From assembly GCA_023055355.1 (NCBI GenBank), contig JALJCS010000024.1, forward strand, positions 12,229,501 through 12,293,500: 64,000 nucleotides of DNA. Reading direction: 5' to 3'. This document shows positions 48,341 through 60,179 of the stretch, one piece after another. Below the pieces are notes generated by a model that was not told where the DNA came from, did not search any database, and saw only the letters and a program-made list of their open reading frames with translations. The first letter of the stretch is position 1, and each line of letters begins with the position of its first letter. The position numbers and the translations under genes are program-made. The stretch comes from Agelaius tricolor. Lineage: Eukaryota; Chordata; Aves; Passeriformes; Icteridae.

Positions 48341-50239
48341 GCTGTGCTGGTCAAGCAATGTCCAGTTTTCTTAATTGGCTTCAGGCCTGATTTAAATTCT
48401 GTCCAATTCAATGGGACTCCTTCCAGTCACTTCACTGGATGTTACCTCTGGTCCTCAATGCTCCAGTGTTATGTGCCTAGGAAATATATTAGATTAGTGG
48501 TAAAAGTTGTCATGTATCCAAGGGGTCATTTACTTCTCTCTCATGTAAAGAGAGTGATTTTCTGAACATGAATAGACTGGGTTTGTGAATATTAAAAATT
48601 ACTTTATGCACTCCATAATTTATCACTCAAATTGCACCTTCAGCTATATTGGGTATGCTCAAGGATCCTCAAAGACTGTGTGATTAAGTACTCAGTAAGT
48701 TAACTAAGAGCTTGGCTTCTCATTTCCTCACATCTGGAAGGATCATTTACATTTGTCAGATTTATTACTTATTTCTAGAATATTTGCAAGGTCACAGCAT
48801 CTAGGAGTCTAAAGTTACATGCCTGGACCAAAACTTCTTAATGGTTCATAGGCTCAGAATAAAAAAAAGTGATGCCTACCTCAAGCAACTTATGGTCCAT
48901 GGAGAAGAGAAGTGAGAAAATAACTGGGTACAGGAGGTTCTTTTCCAAGAGGGTTTGAGGGAGATCAGTGAAGGAGCTTTAGGGTTGTGTTCAGGGAACA
49001 CCTCCTATGCCTGGGAATGACAGCTCCAGTTTGAAATCTACCAGGAGATGGATTGCAGGCTGGCAGCTGGAATGATGAGAATGGGGAGCAAGCCTTCCAG
49101 CAGCATGTGAGCAATGATAGATTAAACTGTTTTTAAACCCTTTGAGACCCTCAGGTGAAAGACACTATATGATTACAAATAATCCTGAAAAGGCAAATGC
49201 TGAGTCTAAAGCTGTCAGTGGTGTTTCTGGAGGAGGCAGGTCGTGCACCATGGCTTCCACTGATGCAAATCTGGTCAGCTTGTTTGTTCTGTGCAAACAT
49301 TTCCTTTCCTGTCCTGCTTCTTGTTATCTTTAATAATTAGAAGATGAGATCAATTTAATACAGTGAATGTATTATTTTTTAAGAAAATGGAATTTTTCCT
49401 GAATATCGATGATAGTTACTACAGTTTTTATATGAACCTGTCTTGATTTTATTTTTCTGATGTTTATTTGATCATAAAAATGTAGGTTAGTGGCAATGTG
49501 AAGTGAAATCAACGGTGTACCTTGAATTTAAATGTATATTTCGTTTTTAACAAAAGTTTTTACTTGTGACCATAGGAAAAAGGCAGCTCAGAAGTCACAA
49601 TAAAACTCATATTCTGTAAAATGTATTTCAAAAGCACAAATTATGTATTTCAGAAATTCCTGTGCTCATCCTGCCAATTTTGACCTCTGTAATCTTCAGG
49701 AAGTCAGATTTTACGTAGCTCTACACCACATATAGTCTCAGGACCAAATTGTTCCAAATGACTCCACTCCCAATCCCAGTAAACTCTGCACCATTTCTTC
49801 TCCATACCTTCTCTGTCCCTTAGGCCAAACTTAAAAAAACTGCTCTGAGCTGTATGGGAAATGAACCTGACTCATGGTTATTCCCTCTGTAAATAGACCA
49901 TTAACTCCAAGGCAAGGGTTCAACACAGATATATGCAGTCATTTTTATGCTTTTGGCATTATAATTCTTGTGTCTGCTATGTAAGCAAATGTGCAGAAAA
50001 ATGCATGGACGTATTTGTGGAAATCTCTGACCTTCTAAAATGAATGGGAATCTTACTGAAGATTCAAGTAGAAATAGGTCTCTCATTATTCCTTAAGCTG
50101 ATGACCACCAGTCATGTTGGTGATAGTTTGCCTCCCTCCTAGTATCCCTGGAAAGGCAGAATTGATAGATAGCTCTTCCATTACCAAGATTATCACAATT
50201 CTGGTGTGGTTTTAAATGTGTTTAGCCATCATTTCCTTC

Positions 50240-50580
50240 TCCTGGTATGATCCTGGGTGCAAGAAAAAAGTAATTAAGTGTTTAATGAGGTTGAGAGAAT
50301 GATGCACTAGGCAGAGTTTCATGTATTAAGCTTTGAGCTGTACAGAGAGGCTTTAGTCCTAATAGACAATATATGCCTGTAATTTGTTAATGACAGTGGA
50401 AATTGTGGGTGCTTGATCTCCAAAACAGCCTCCACTTGGAGCTGGCCCCTTGAAAGCACTAGCTTGGCAGGGCTGAGAGAACAAGCAGTTTGTGTAAACC
50501 ATTACCTATGCAAACTTGTCATTTTGGCTGACAATAAGAGACAGTGGGAAGAAAATAATTAGACTAACCATGCTGAGTGT
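50240..50580. promoter_or_regulatory. candidate conserved non-coding element
   Basis: A repeat-free 340-base block with aagtaattaagtgtttaatg at the start, cctgtaatttgttaatgaca in the middle and ttacctatgcaaacttgtca plus aaaataattagactaaccat near the end. The density of ATTA cores and the mixed GC content without repeat signatures make it one of the better enhancer candidates here, judged by eye. Confidence 0.25.
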
Positions 50581-50629
50581 CCTCATCAAAGGACAAAAAA
50601 TCAAAAAATCAGACCTAGGAATACGAGTG

Positions 50630-50632
<3 letters not shown>

Positions 50633-50660
<28 letters not shown>
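50633..50660 (+). repeat. poly-T run of 28
   Basis: Twenty-eight uninterrupted T, the longest homopolymer in the window. On the minus strand it would be a poly-A tail, but I recognise no processed gene copy or LINE in the sequence above 50661 that would precede it. No flanking direct repeat of clear length is seen. Confidence 0.9.
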
Positions 50661-51689
50661 GGTTGTTATCTTCAGACTAACACAAAAAGAGGCAATGAGA
50701 AAACAAGGATTTATGTCAGACTGGAACTCCTCATTATCAACTGGCTACCTTGAGATGGAAAAAAGAATTCCCGCAACTCGATTCTTCACAAGTAAACTCT
50801 GATTGCTAATTATTTGCTAAATTTCCTGCTGATGTTCCCTGAGTGTAGGCAGGCTTGATGAAAGTTTCTGATGCTTGTCTTGTCAGCAGGAGAGAAGAAA
50901 AAGTGGGGCAGTTTAGTTCAGAAAGGACCCTCACTGCTCATCACATTCTCACTGAACATGCATTGACACTTGTCTGCCACCAGTTCACAGCATCCCCTCC
51001 ACCTTCCTTCATCATGGACATTTGAAGTGCAGCTGCTCAGGTTCTCTAAAGATGTATGGCAATAAAAACTCTGAAAAAACCAAAAACTGATATAATGTCA
51101 TTCACCTTCTACAGTCTCAACAATAGAGGAAAACTTGCATGTCAGAAAATTATTGTAACAGGTACAGTCACTTTTACCTGTCTTTCACCTCTCTTCACAC
51201 TCCTCAGCCAAACTAAAAGTAATAAATTATCACTGTCCAGTGTTATTTAATCTTTGGTATTCAGATATTCCTCAGCACATGGCTATCTGGAGAGCTGCTA
51301 AGACACTATTTCCAATACTCCTGTAAGAGTATGATGCATCTATACAGAGAGAGACCTGTGGTGTCAGACAGAGGTCAGTTTTTCAATGACATTGAATGAT
51401 AACTGCAAAATTGCATAGGAAGAAAATTGCAGAGGAGGAGCAGGGACTGGAATCTGGGCTCTCTGTGCCACAGGGAGGCCTCTGTACAATCTAAGTACAT
51501 TAATAATCACACCTGGTGTCCTTTTCCTACTGATGAATATTATTCCATGCAATGTGGAAGGGCTTTAATGAGAGGAAATTAGAGGACATTTCTTGTCTTC
51601 CTCTCATTTTATGTTAACTACCATAATTAGGTGATGGTCTTACAGCTATCCTTTTTTTGGGAAACAGAAGAATAAGTATTTTGGGGGTT

Positions 51690-52518
51690 GTGTGGGTCAT
51701 CAGCCAGGCAGACTTAACACCCATAAATCCATGGGCTCTGATGGAATACACCATGGCTGCTGAGGGAGATGTTGTTCTGCTGCTCTCCACAATCTTTGAA
51801 AAATCATGGAGAATTGGAGAGCTGCCTAATGACTGGAGGAATGCCAATGTTACTTCTATCTTCAAAAGGGGAAGAAGGAGAACCCAGGAAACAAACAGCT
51901 AGTCAGCCTCACCTCCATTCCTGCAATTATGGAAAAGGTCATTCTGGAGGTCATCAGCAAGAATATAAAAGAAAAGAAGGTCAGCAGGAGTAGTCAGCGT
52001 GGACTCTTCAAGGGGAAATCAAGCTTAACCAATCTGACCTTCTGCGGTGGCATGGCAGGATGGATCAATGAGGAGAGAACAATGGATGTTGTCTGTCTTG
52101 ACTTCATGAAGGTTTTTGCACTGTCTCCCATTATATCCTTGCAGGTAGGCTCAGGAAATGTGGTTTAGGTGAATGGGCAGTGAGGTGGATCAGGAGCTGG
52201 CTGAATGGCAGAGCTCAGAGGGTTGTGGTCAGCAGAGTGGAGGCCTCTGGTCTGTGGCATTCCCTGGGAATCAATAGTGAGTCCAGTCTTATCAATTTGT
52301 TTATCAACAACCTGGACAATGGGATAGAATGTGCCCTCAGCAAGTTTCCTGGGGAGTAGCTGCTACACCTGAGGGCTGTGCTGCCATGCAGTGGGACCTT
52401 GATGGGCTGGAGTTGGGCAGAGGGAAACTTAGTGAGGCTCAACAAGGGCAAGTGTGGGGAGGAATGGCCCAAGTACCAGCACAGGCTGGGGACTGACCTA
52501 CTAAAGAGCAGCTCTGAG
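51690..52518 (+). mobile_element. CR1 reverse-transcriptase fragment lacking its 3' end, plus strand
   Basis: This copy covers the middle of CR1 ORF2. From 51657 one frame reads into 'STIFEKSWRIGELPNDWRN', then frameshifts near 51895. A second frame (51929-52168) carries 'EKVILEVISKNIKEKK' and 'MDVVCLDFMKVFA', which keeps the first catalytic Asp of reverse transcriptase (codon 52100-52102). Around 52128-52145 sequence is missing. Further on come gaatgggcagtgaggtggat and tatcaacaacctggacaatg, but at about 52340-52375 the segment that should hold the second catalytic motif (Ala-Asp-Asp) is deleted. Similarity stops at about 52518, where more reverse transcriptase and the tail should follow. The copy is dead and unusual in having no CR1 tail. 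Confidence 0.85.
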
Positions 52519-55500
52519 TAAAACCCACCATCTTTCCAATCTGAATAACACTGCATCTTCACTGTATCTGAGAAACAGATGTATGCATAGTTATACTATC
52601 CAGGTACATTTGAAGATCAAATAGAAAATATCTGAAAGGAAGTTTGGCATCTGATCCAAGAACAGATTTTTATCATTTTTAAACAGACAAACTGATTAGT
52701 TGTGAGTTTGTAAGGAACTTGTTATATGAAAGCTTCCAAAAATCTTACACTACCTTAGTAATTTTTTATGTCAATAAGATATAGTTATACTATAAGATAG
52801 TTAAAACAAGCAACAAAAATTTATAGCACTCAGGAAATGTTGAGCTACTGTGAAGGGATGATGCAGTGAATTAATGACTTAGTTTATTATATTTTTTCCT
52901 TATGACTTTGCATTAGAGGGGCTAGCTCTATAGACACAATTTTATTCAGATCACATAATGTTCAGTGCATTAGGTTTAATGGGCCTACTTCAAATGAGAT
53001 TAAAGAAGTCATATTTAAAAAGAAAGTATGCTAGAATGATTAAAAATGCCTAACTTATTTTTATTTTCCTTAGCTTTTATGTCTAGAATTTCTTCTGCCA
53101 TGAGAATTGGAAAAATAACATTTTTTTTTACTAGTTAGTATAATTATTAAGGGGGTTTTTTTGTGCTTTCCTTAAAAGAAACACATAATGTATTCTGACC
53201 CCTCTGAAGTATTCAGAATTCAGTCCCCTACAGTGCCATTACTTATTTTCTGGGTTATTAGATTATTTCCAAGTATCATACCATGAAATAAAAATGTGTA
53301 ACCCTGTTCAATATATAAACTTAGTGACACTAGGGGTGAGAGAATCAGGACTGCAGGTAAACAAATAAACAACGAAAACTTGGGGCCATCTCATGTCCTG
53401 TTCATGTGTTATGTTAAACTGCAATTTCTTGACAAGCTCCTATTCCTCTTTTTGCATGAATCTCATTTATCTCTGGCCACATTTGAAACTAACACAGTTT
53501 TCACAGGATCAGAAGGTTACATGGATGGTTTCCAATGTTTAGCTCTGCATGAGGCAGGTGGTGCTTAAATTTATGATTAAAGAACTTTCCTCTGGAAAGA
53601 TTTCCTTGGAAACTTGAAGATAGAAAGTGCTGCAATTTTGAGGAGAGAACAAAATAATGGGAATTAGTTATTTTAGAAGTTTGGTTACAAATGGAGGCTC
53701 TCTCTGTCATGTGACTGAAACCCAAGCACTAAAATTCAGACATAGTTTTTGCCTTAAAGCCGCATTCTGCAGCAAAATGCTCTAACAGAACGCCTCTGAC
53801 AGGAGTCTTGGCAAAGAAAGAACATTATTGTGATCCCACTTTGCATCAGCTACTGCATTCTTGAATTCACAAGTGCAAATCTGTGTAAAATGTCCTAGAT
53901 TAGCAGCCAGGCTCAAAAGTTACTGGACCATTATGGAAATGCCACTAGAGCCACTGCTTGAAAAAGCCTGGCTTAGTGTATCTGCATCTAAGAACTTGCA
54001 CATGGAGACTGGGATAAGCATGCACACTTGAGAAACTGTCCATAGTTTTTCAGATTCTCAGAATTCATTTGTTCTTAAGGTCAAGAAAAAGAATAAAAAT
54101 GTATATATTCTCATACAGAATTAATCATACCCTTTCGTGCTCTGTTGATCATTCCTGTAGAGAAAAACTTTTCTTTCTGGTGTAGCAAAACCAAAATGTT
54201 TGCATGCCAATGTGTACGTCCCTCCACACTGTCCAGAAGGTACTAAAGGGAAAGTATTTAACTCACTTTTCCATCCACCCATCTCTCTGAGGCACAGCAT
54301 GGTCCTGTAGGTCCCCTAGTTCTCTATCAGTGACCACTGATAGTCTGTCTTGGGCTACCCTTAGGAGCACCTGGGGAGCCACATCCACATGCTCCAACTT
54401 TTTGACAGTAAGATGTGATACACCTCATCACACAATCTTTGTAAATCTTTGCACCCAAGTGTGTCGCTGAATCTCTCCTGAATTTGTAGGGTGTGTTTCT
54501 ATCAGGGTAAGTTTTGGTCTCACCTGCCATATAAAGATTTTGTAGTCAATCCTGCAAAGAAATTGGAAGGAAGCTAATTCTTTTGCTACTACCAGAGCCT
54601 TTTAGTTTATTTCCTTTGCTGCCTGGAGGAGGTTTTGTTCCAAGCTAAGAAAGACCTCGGAGCCCATTATTTTTTCCCTACATTTTTCCCTCAGGGTTGA
54701 TCAAAAGTTCAGTGCTTAAGATGAGGAAAGCCACAGGGCTTTTGGCAGAACTGGCCGGCTGCACCACAGCAAAGGGAGAGGCACAGGTTTGCTTGGTTCA
54801 TTGCATACAGAGTCATGCCACATTGCAACTAGAAAACTATTACTGTATCTAAGAGGAGAAAGAAATGACTTCTTAATTTGAAAATGACTTTTCTGTGTTA
54901 GGGATTTGACAGGGAGGATGAAGGACTAGAGGAGATAAAGTGTCGCTCTGCTGAAAAAAATCATTTTGTAAACATGAAATATTGATCTGGCATGTATTGT
55001 GTGAGTGCTTGCAGTATGTGTATATTGAGTTCCAAATGTTGCACATTCAGAAAAGCCAAGTTAAAAAAATCACTCACAGGGATATATACACAAAAGTCCA
55101 CAATATGGGCTCTCTGGAAAAGCACAAAATGTTTATCTAGACAAGAAGAAAATTCTCTTCCATATTGCTGAATAAGGTTTTTGTGGCCACAAGTTTTGTG
55201 TGAGGAGGATTTAATGCTATCTAAAGTATCCATAATCTGCATTTTTATGGCTAATTAATATAGCTGGTCTGAAAAGTGCTTTCATTAGAATTTGTCTTTT
55301 GTTTTTCCCCTTTCCTTTTTCTTGCCTTCAATAGAAATTTCTTTTGCAGCCCTGAAAATGAGAACATTTATACCCACATCTTTTTATAGCTCCATATTTT
55401 AAAGCGCTGTATCTAATTGTTGTTGCTCTCTGGCCACTTTACAACATCTTTAAGACTTCTCTATATTCCCAGACTGACATGAAATGTCATAGTCTAAATG

Positions 55501-57093
55501 TACAGCAGACTCAGAAGAACTTAATTACTGATGTGTCATTAAGAGCACATTGATTTTCACTTAAAAGGATTAATTCTTTGCATTTTATAAATAATGTGGT
55601 GCAACCTGCTCAAATTTTCAGTTCTACCTGTATCTCTCACCATTATAACAAAAAAGGGTTAAGATCTCCGTTTTTTGAGGCCCTATTCTTTTTGCTTTAA
55701 TGTTTTTCTTTCTGATCATGAGGGTTAGAGAAATATTTCTACAGATACAAACATTTCAGATTCTGAAGGAATAAAATCACTCACGAACTGAAAATTTAAG
55801 AAAACAAGTGTTGTAAGACTTAGGAAGAAGCACAAAGAGCTGGCACTTTACAGTTGAATACAATGCATATGTTTGGGTAAATCTTCTAATTCATTGAACA
55901 ATAAAGATTTTCTAACAAACAGACCACATCAATTTTTCATGATGTGGGTACAGTTTTGTCACCACTGTACAAATACTGATATATGTTAATAAGTCAGTTA
56001 CATACTTTTTATATGCAAATAACATATGCATTAACAATACAGTCACAATAACACCAGAATCAATATATTATAAAAATTTTGAAAGTGTATTTATTAACTT
56101 CCTTAAAACCTTTGCTATTTTTTATAGGTGAATACAAAGATGGAGTTATGGTTATTTAGCAGTTAAAATGAAAAGAACTTCATGTCTTCCAAAAAGCCAA
56201 ACCCAAAGCTATAGCTATGAGAGTCAAGCCAAGAGAATGTTCTGCTCATGGCTGGAGAGGAGAAGGAGGTTGGTAAAGAATGGAATCCAGTTGTCAGTGC
56301 TTCTTACCTCTAAACAAGAATTATTCTTTCCCCAAAGTGTCATGATTACAAAACAAATCTTAGCATAATTCATTTAAAGGGTACAGCACAACCGTTTGCC
56401 AAAGCATTATTAGTTTTTTCATTCCTGAAAGAAAGGAATGATTCCAAAGTACTGAAGATGATAGCAGTCCCCCATTCACGATGGTGAAAAGGTGATGGCA
56501 GCTGGGGTTGTGATGGTTCAAGGAAAATTTGGCTTGAGGATGCAGAATATTTCTTCACATAAGATGCTAGAATGCAAGATCTGTACGAGCATGGATAATC
56601 TCTGTAAAGAGAAAATGACCATCTCTCACTGAGGAGTGTCCTGTTCTGCTGGGGACTGAGTCCACATGGATGGTTTGGTGCATGGTGACCTCTGTACCCT
56701 TGTTCTTGTAGCTGACAGAGAGATGGAAGCAATTGCACCTCCCTCTGCCAGTCATCACTGCTGATGCACATCCACGAGCCAGGAGCTTCAGGCAGCTATT
56801 TCCATCCTGGAGAGAGAGCCTGTGTGCTGCTTTCCAGGAGGTGGCACATTTCCTATCCAGGCACAAAAAGAATGCTTCATGCTCACTCCCCTGGGAAGAC
56901 CAGGTGAAATATGACCCTAAGATACTTCCTCCCCCCTGTTTTACAATTACAGTGAAGAGGCAACAGTCAAATTATTAATTAGCACTCTGATAACTACATC
57001 TGTGTTTTTAAGATTTCATTTTGATTTGCATGGGCCTGCAGAGTCAGCTGTTAAGTTGTAATTCAGCTAAGTGTTTATTTTTTCATTTTTTAG

Positions 57094-57242
57094 AAGAGGG
57101 AGAGAAAAGATCTAACAGAATTGGATCTTTGTCAATAGACCTAGAAAAAAATACGAGCTTAAATGCTTCATTCATTAGTGAAGCGCTGGGGCCAACACTG
57201 CCAAAAGAATGGAAAAATCTTTTACAAGCACGTAATAAGTAA
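57094..57242 (+). other. candidate exon or conserved element
   Basis: A strong acceptor-like pyrimidine tract ending in tttttcattttttag (57079-57093) is followed by 145-149 bases open in one frame, with a possible branch point gctaa about 25 bases upstream. The predicted peptide is hydrophilic and ends 'PTLPKEWKNLLQARNK' before a TAA at 57240-57242. A donor-like gtaaac overlaps the end (57239), so it could be an internal exon of 145 bases or a last exon. It has three CpG, unusual in this CpG-poor DNA. I do not recognise the peptide. The neighbouring sequence on both sides also looks conserved, so a non-coding element is an equal alternative. Confidence 0.25.
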
Positions 57243-58098
57243 ACAAATGATCCCCAGAATTGAGAAAAGAGGAATGATGCCCACTGACATTTCACACATT
57301 CAGCTTAAGGAGGAAATTGGGTTTGAAGTGATTCTCTTGGTTGCTAATTGGCTATAACTGAACAGAGCAGGGCACTTCTACCTAACTAATGTATGATATA
57401 ATTTCATCACAGGTTCACAAAGGAAATGGCATTTATGATTGAAAACAGCAAATGTACTGTACATATACTGAGTGTTTACTACTGTAGTTGCAATGTGTAT
57501 GGAGCTTAAAGTATACTCTTATGCCTTCTCTTTCCAAGGCACTCAGACTCCAGGTTGCCTCCCACACACTGCTGGATCCTTCTGGATGCAAAGCATTCAG
57601 GTGGTGCCTGAAAGTGCTGTTCTGAAAGCAAACTCCTTTGACCAACGCTGTTTAACCTGTGATAGTGCTACCTGCCTATTGATGTCTTAAAATAGGTGCT
57701 CACAAGCATCCTTTGAACTAATGCCTCCTTCCTGTAGTCAGCTGAAACAAAATCAGAAGTGAAGATTAGAAGAACCTGTCAATTGAAAGCCAAAGCAGGT
57801 TTTCCATTTACATCTGGAAATGTGAAAGGCCTTTGGCATTATCTCAAAAAACTTTACTGTTGCAATACACATCACATGGGCAGCTATAGTTTTTACCCTC
57901 ATATTAACAGGACAGCAAAGTTGGGAAGATAGATGGTCAGGATCTGGGAAACTGCCATTAATTTTTGGATTATTGGATGAAATTTAGAATTACTACTCAC
58001 TCCCAAATCTGATCTCAAATCTGGGGGAATAGCAAACTCCCACCTCGGAGTGGTGATGTTTAAAATAGTAAAATTAAATTCTTCTTTTGATAAAACTG

Positions 58099-58115
58099 AA
58101 AAAAAAAAAAAAAAA
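58099..58115 (+). repeat. poly-A run of 17
   Basis: Seventeen A in a row, about 108 bases before the CR1 tail at 58223. No retrogene is recognised before it. Confidence 0.9.
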
Positions 58116-58222
58116 CTTTTTCCAGAAATCTGTCCATGTCTTCATTGCTTTAGGAATCACATCCTTTCACCAAACATTCTGTCAAGGAGATCCAGAGAGT
58201 ATTGCTAAAATAAACCAAAAAA

Positions 58223-58923
58223 AATCATAGAATCATTTAGGTTGGAAAAGACCTTTAAGATTATCACTTCCAGCTGTAAACCAAACACTGACAAGCCCAG
58301 CATTAAACCGTGTCCCCAAGTGCCCCATCTACACCACCCACATGTCCTTTAAATACCTTCAAGGATGACAACTCCCTGTGGCAGCCTGTTGCAGAACTTG
58401 ACAATATTTTTGGAAGACATTTTTGCTCACACCCAATCCAAATCTCTCCTAACACAACTTGAGGCTATTTCTTCTCCTCCTACTGCTTGTTGCCTGGGAG
58501 AAGAGACAGGCCCTCACCTGGCTACAGCCTCCTTTCAGGGAGTTGTAGAGAACACTAAGATTTCTTCCCAGCCTCCTTTTGTCCTGGCTAAACACCCCCT
58601 GCTCCCTCAGCTGCTGCTCACAGGACCTGGGCTCCAGACCCTCCCCCAGCTCTATTGCCCTTTTGTGGACAGGCTCCAGCACCTCAATGTCTTTTTTTGT
58701 CATGAGGGACCCAAAACGGAGCACAGGATTCCATACGTGGCCTCACCAGTATCAAATACAGGGGAACAATCACTGCCCTGGTCCCACTTGCCACACTATT
58801 TCTGAAACAAGCCAGGTGTCATTGGCCTTCTTGGCCACCTGGGCACAGCTGGATCATGTTCAGCTATTGACCAGCACCTGCAGATCCTTTTCTGCTGGGC
58901 AGCTTTCCCAGCCTGTAGTGCTT
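58223..58923 (-). mobile_element. CR1 LINE (outer copy), 3' part, minus strand
   Basis: Read on the minus strand this is the 3' part of a CR1 that is split by a second CR1. The tail lies at 58223-58265 (plus strand: atcatagaatcatttaggtt and aaaagacctttaagat). Above it come the 3' untranslated region and, on the minus strand at 58449-58724, the reverse-transcriptase C-terminus with '[18 protein letters not shown]' and 'CEQQLREQGVFSQDKRRL'. Still higher is the upstream thumb region (about 58730-58920). Similarity breaks at 58923 where the plus-strand CR1 begins, and resumes at 59200. The copy is inactive. Confidence 0.92.
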
Positions 58924-58930
58924 CCCAAGG

Positions 58931-59199
58931 GAATGGCCTGAAGTTGTGCCAGAGTGGGTTTAGGATATTAGAAAAAGGTTCTTCACCCAGAGGGTGATCG
59001 GGCCCTGGAGCAGGCTTCCCAGGGCAGTGGTCACAGCCCCATGCCTGAGAGAGCTCAAGGATCATTTGATCAATGCTCTCAAGCACATGGTGTGCCTCTT
59101 GGGGATGGTCCTGTCCAGGGCCAGGAGTTGGACTCGATGATCCTTGTGGGTGCCTTCCAACTCAGCTGATTCTGTGACTCTGATTCTGTGATTCTGTGA
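58931..59199 (+). mobile_element. nested CR1 LINE (CR1-J-like tail), plus strand
   Basis: A severely 5'-truncated CR1 of about 270 bases inserted in the opposite direction into an older CR1. It begins at atggcctgaagttgtgccag, then gttcttcacccagagggtga, ggcttcccagggcagtggtc, caggagttggactcgatgat, ccttgtgggtgccttccaac, and ends in repeated gattctgtg units at 59199. It holds only 3' untranslated sequence. It has the same tail type as the copy at 5891-6585. The interrupted element shows cccaaggga (58924-58932) just before it and cccaaaggga (59200-59209) just after it, a near-duplicate that may mark the target site. Confidence 0.92.
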
Positions 59200-59565
59200 C
59201 CCAAAGGGAGGATGTGGCACCTGGACTTGTTGAATCTCATAGAACTGGTTTAAGCCCATGATCCAGCTTGTCCAAATCCCTCTGCAGAGCCTTTCTCCCC
59301 TCCAGCAGACCGGCACTCACATCCAACTTGGTGTCATCTACAAATTGGAAGAGGATGCACTCAATCCCTTTGTTCAGGTCATTAATAAAGATGTTAAAAA
59401 GGACTGGTCCAAATATTGAGCCCTGGGGGCACCACTGATGGATGTAACTCCACTCAGCACCACCCTCTGGGCCCGGACATCCAGCCTGCTTTCTACCCAG
59501 CCAGAAGTTTATCCATGCAAGCCACAGGCTGCCGATTTCTCCAGGAGAATGCTCTGGAGACTCAC
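59200..59565 (-). mobile_element. CR1 LINE (outer copy), 5' part, minus strand
   Basis: Continuation of the CR1 that begins at 58223, displaced by the nested copy. On the plus strand it reads as antisense reverse transcriptase (ccagcttgtccaaatccctc, gtcattaataaagatgttaa, ccagaagtttatccatgcaa). The similarity ends near 59565, so the outer copy was about 1.07 kb before the insertion. Stop codons and frameshifts run through it. Confidence 0.88.
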
Positions 59566-59618
59566 TTTAGCTGTGGCCTACTGTGGTCATTCTTTTACAG
59601 GATACAGAATTTCCAGGC

Positions 59619-59650
<32 letters not shown>
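59619..59650 (+). repeat. A16 followed by (TA)8
   Basis: Sixteen A (59619-59634) run straight into eight TA units (59635-59650). It lies about 50 bases beyond the 5' limit of the outer CR1. Confidence 0.9.
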
Positions 59651-59652
<2 letters not shown>

Positions 59653-60179
59653 GAATATTCTCAGGGCTCTTGATGAATTCATAGCAACTTCTGGGCCATT
59701 CCAAAGAAATTCTATCTGATTTTTCATGGATTGGAGACTTTTCTTTCTAATCTGGAATGGGAGAACTTTGGAATCCCAACATTTTGCCAAAAGAGAAATC
59801 GTCTAATGCCAGACTAGAGTTACAAGGATAGCAGTATTTGTTGCTGTAAAATGTTCAAATACTGTGGAAATAAAAATTCCTAGAAAATAGAGACCAATTT
59901 GAAATGTCATTATTAATAAGCTCTTACACTAAGAATAAAAAGTTTTCACTATAAGCATTGAAACAGGGACCTGCATGGACCAGTCACATCCTCATACTTA
60001 CATTCAGTATCACATTGCTCATTTACATTGAAATTAATCAGATTTTCTCTCAAATCCTTATCTTCAGCACTGATTCCTAACAATACATCATTTATACACT
60101 TGATTTTTCTTACTGAACTGAGCTTAGGCATTCAAATTCTCAGATATTTGAATATACAATTCATATACGTATAACACTT

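Larger units (their letters stand above)
43396..51689. other. gene-free single-copy DNA
   Basis: No gene is recognised. The open frames at 43603-44061 (152 codons) and 46048-46509 (153 codons), both minus, have no known domain; the second is hydrophobic because the opposite strand is purine-rich. Octamers lie at 46184-46191 and 49263-49270. A poly-A of 14 (46427-46440), a polypyrimidine tract, a 22-base tandem duplication and a 28-base poly-T are present. Confidence 0.5.
52519..58222. other. gene-free single-copy DNA with one candidate exon
   Basis: No gene is recognised with confidence. Octamers lie at 56013-56020 and (reverse strand) 57024-57031. A candidate exon or conserved element is at 57094-57242. 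The minus frame 54327-54530 is Cys-rich but matches nothing I know. A poly-A of 17 is at 58099-58115. Confidence 0.45.

Noticed and set aside
54327..54530. Cys-rich 67-codon minus-strand frame considered as a retrocopy or exon.
   Set aside because: No family recognised, no poly-A tail and no convincing splice sites.
59949..60131. Acidic 60-codon minus-strand frame with an internal gtaagt donor-like site.
   Set aside because: The donor is good but no pyrimidine tract or acceptor precedes it and the peptide is not recognised.
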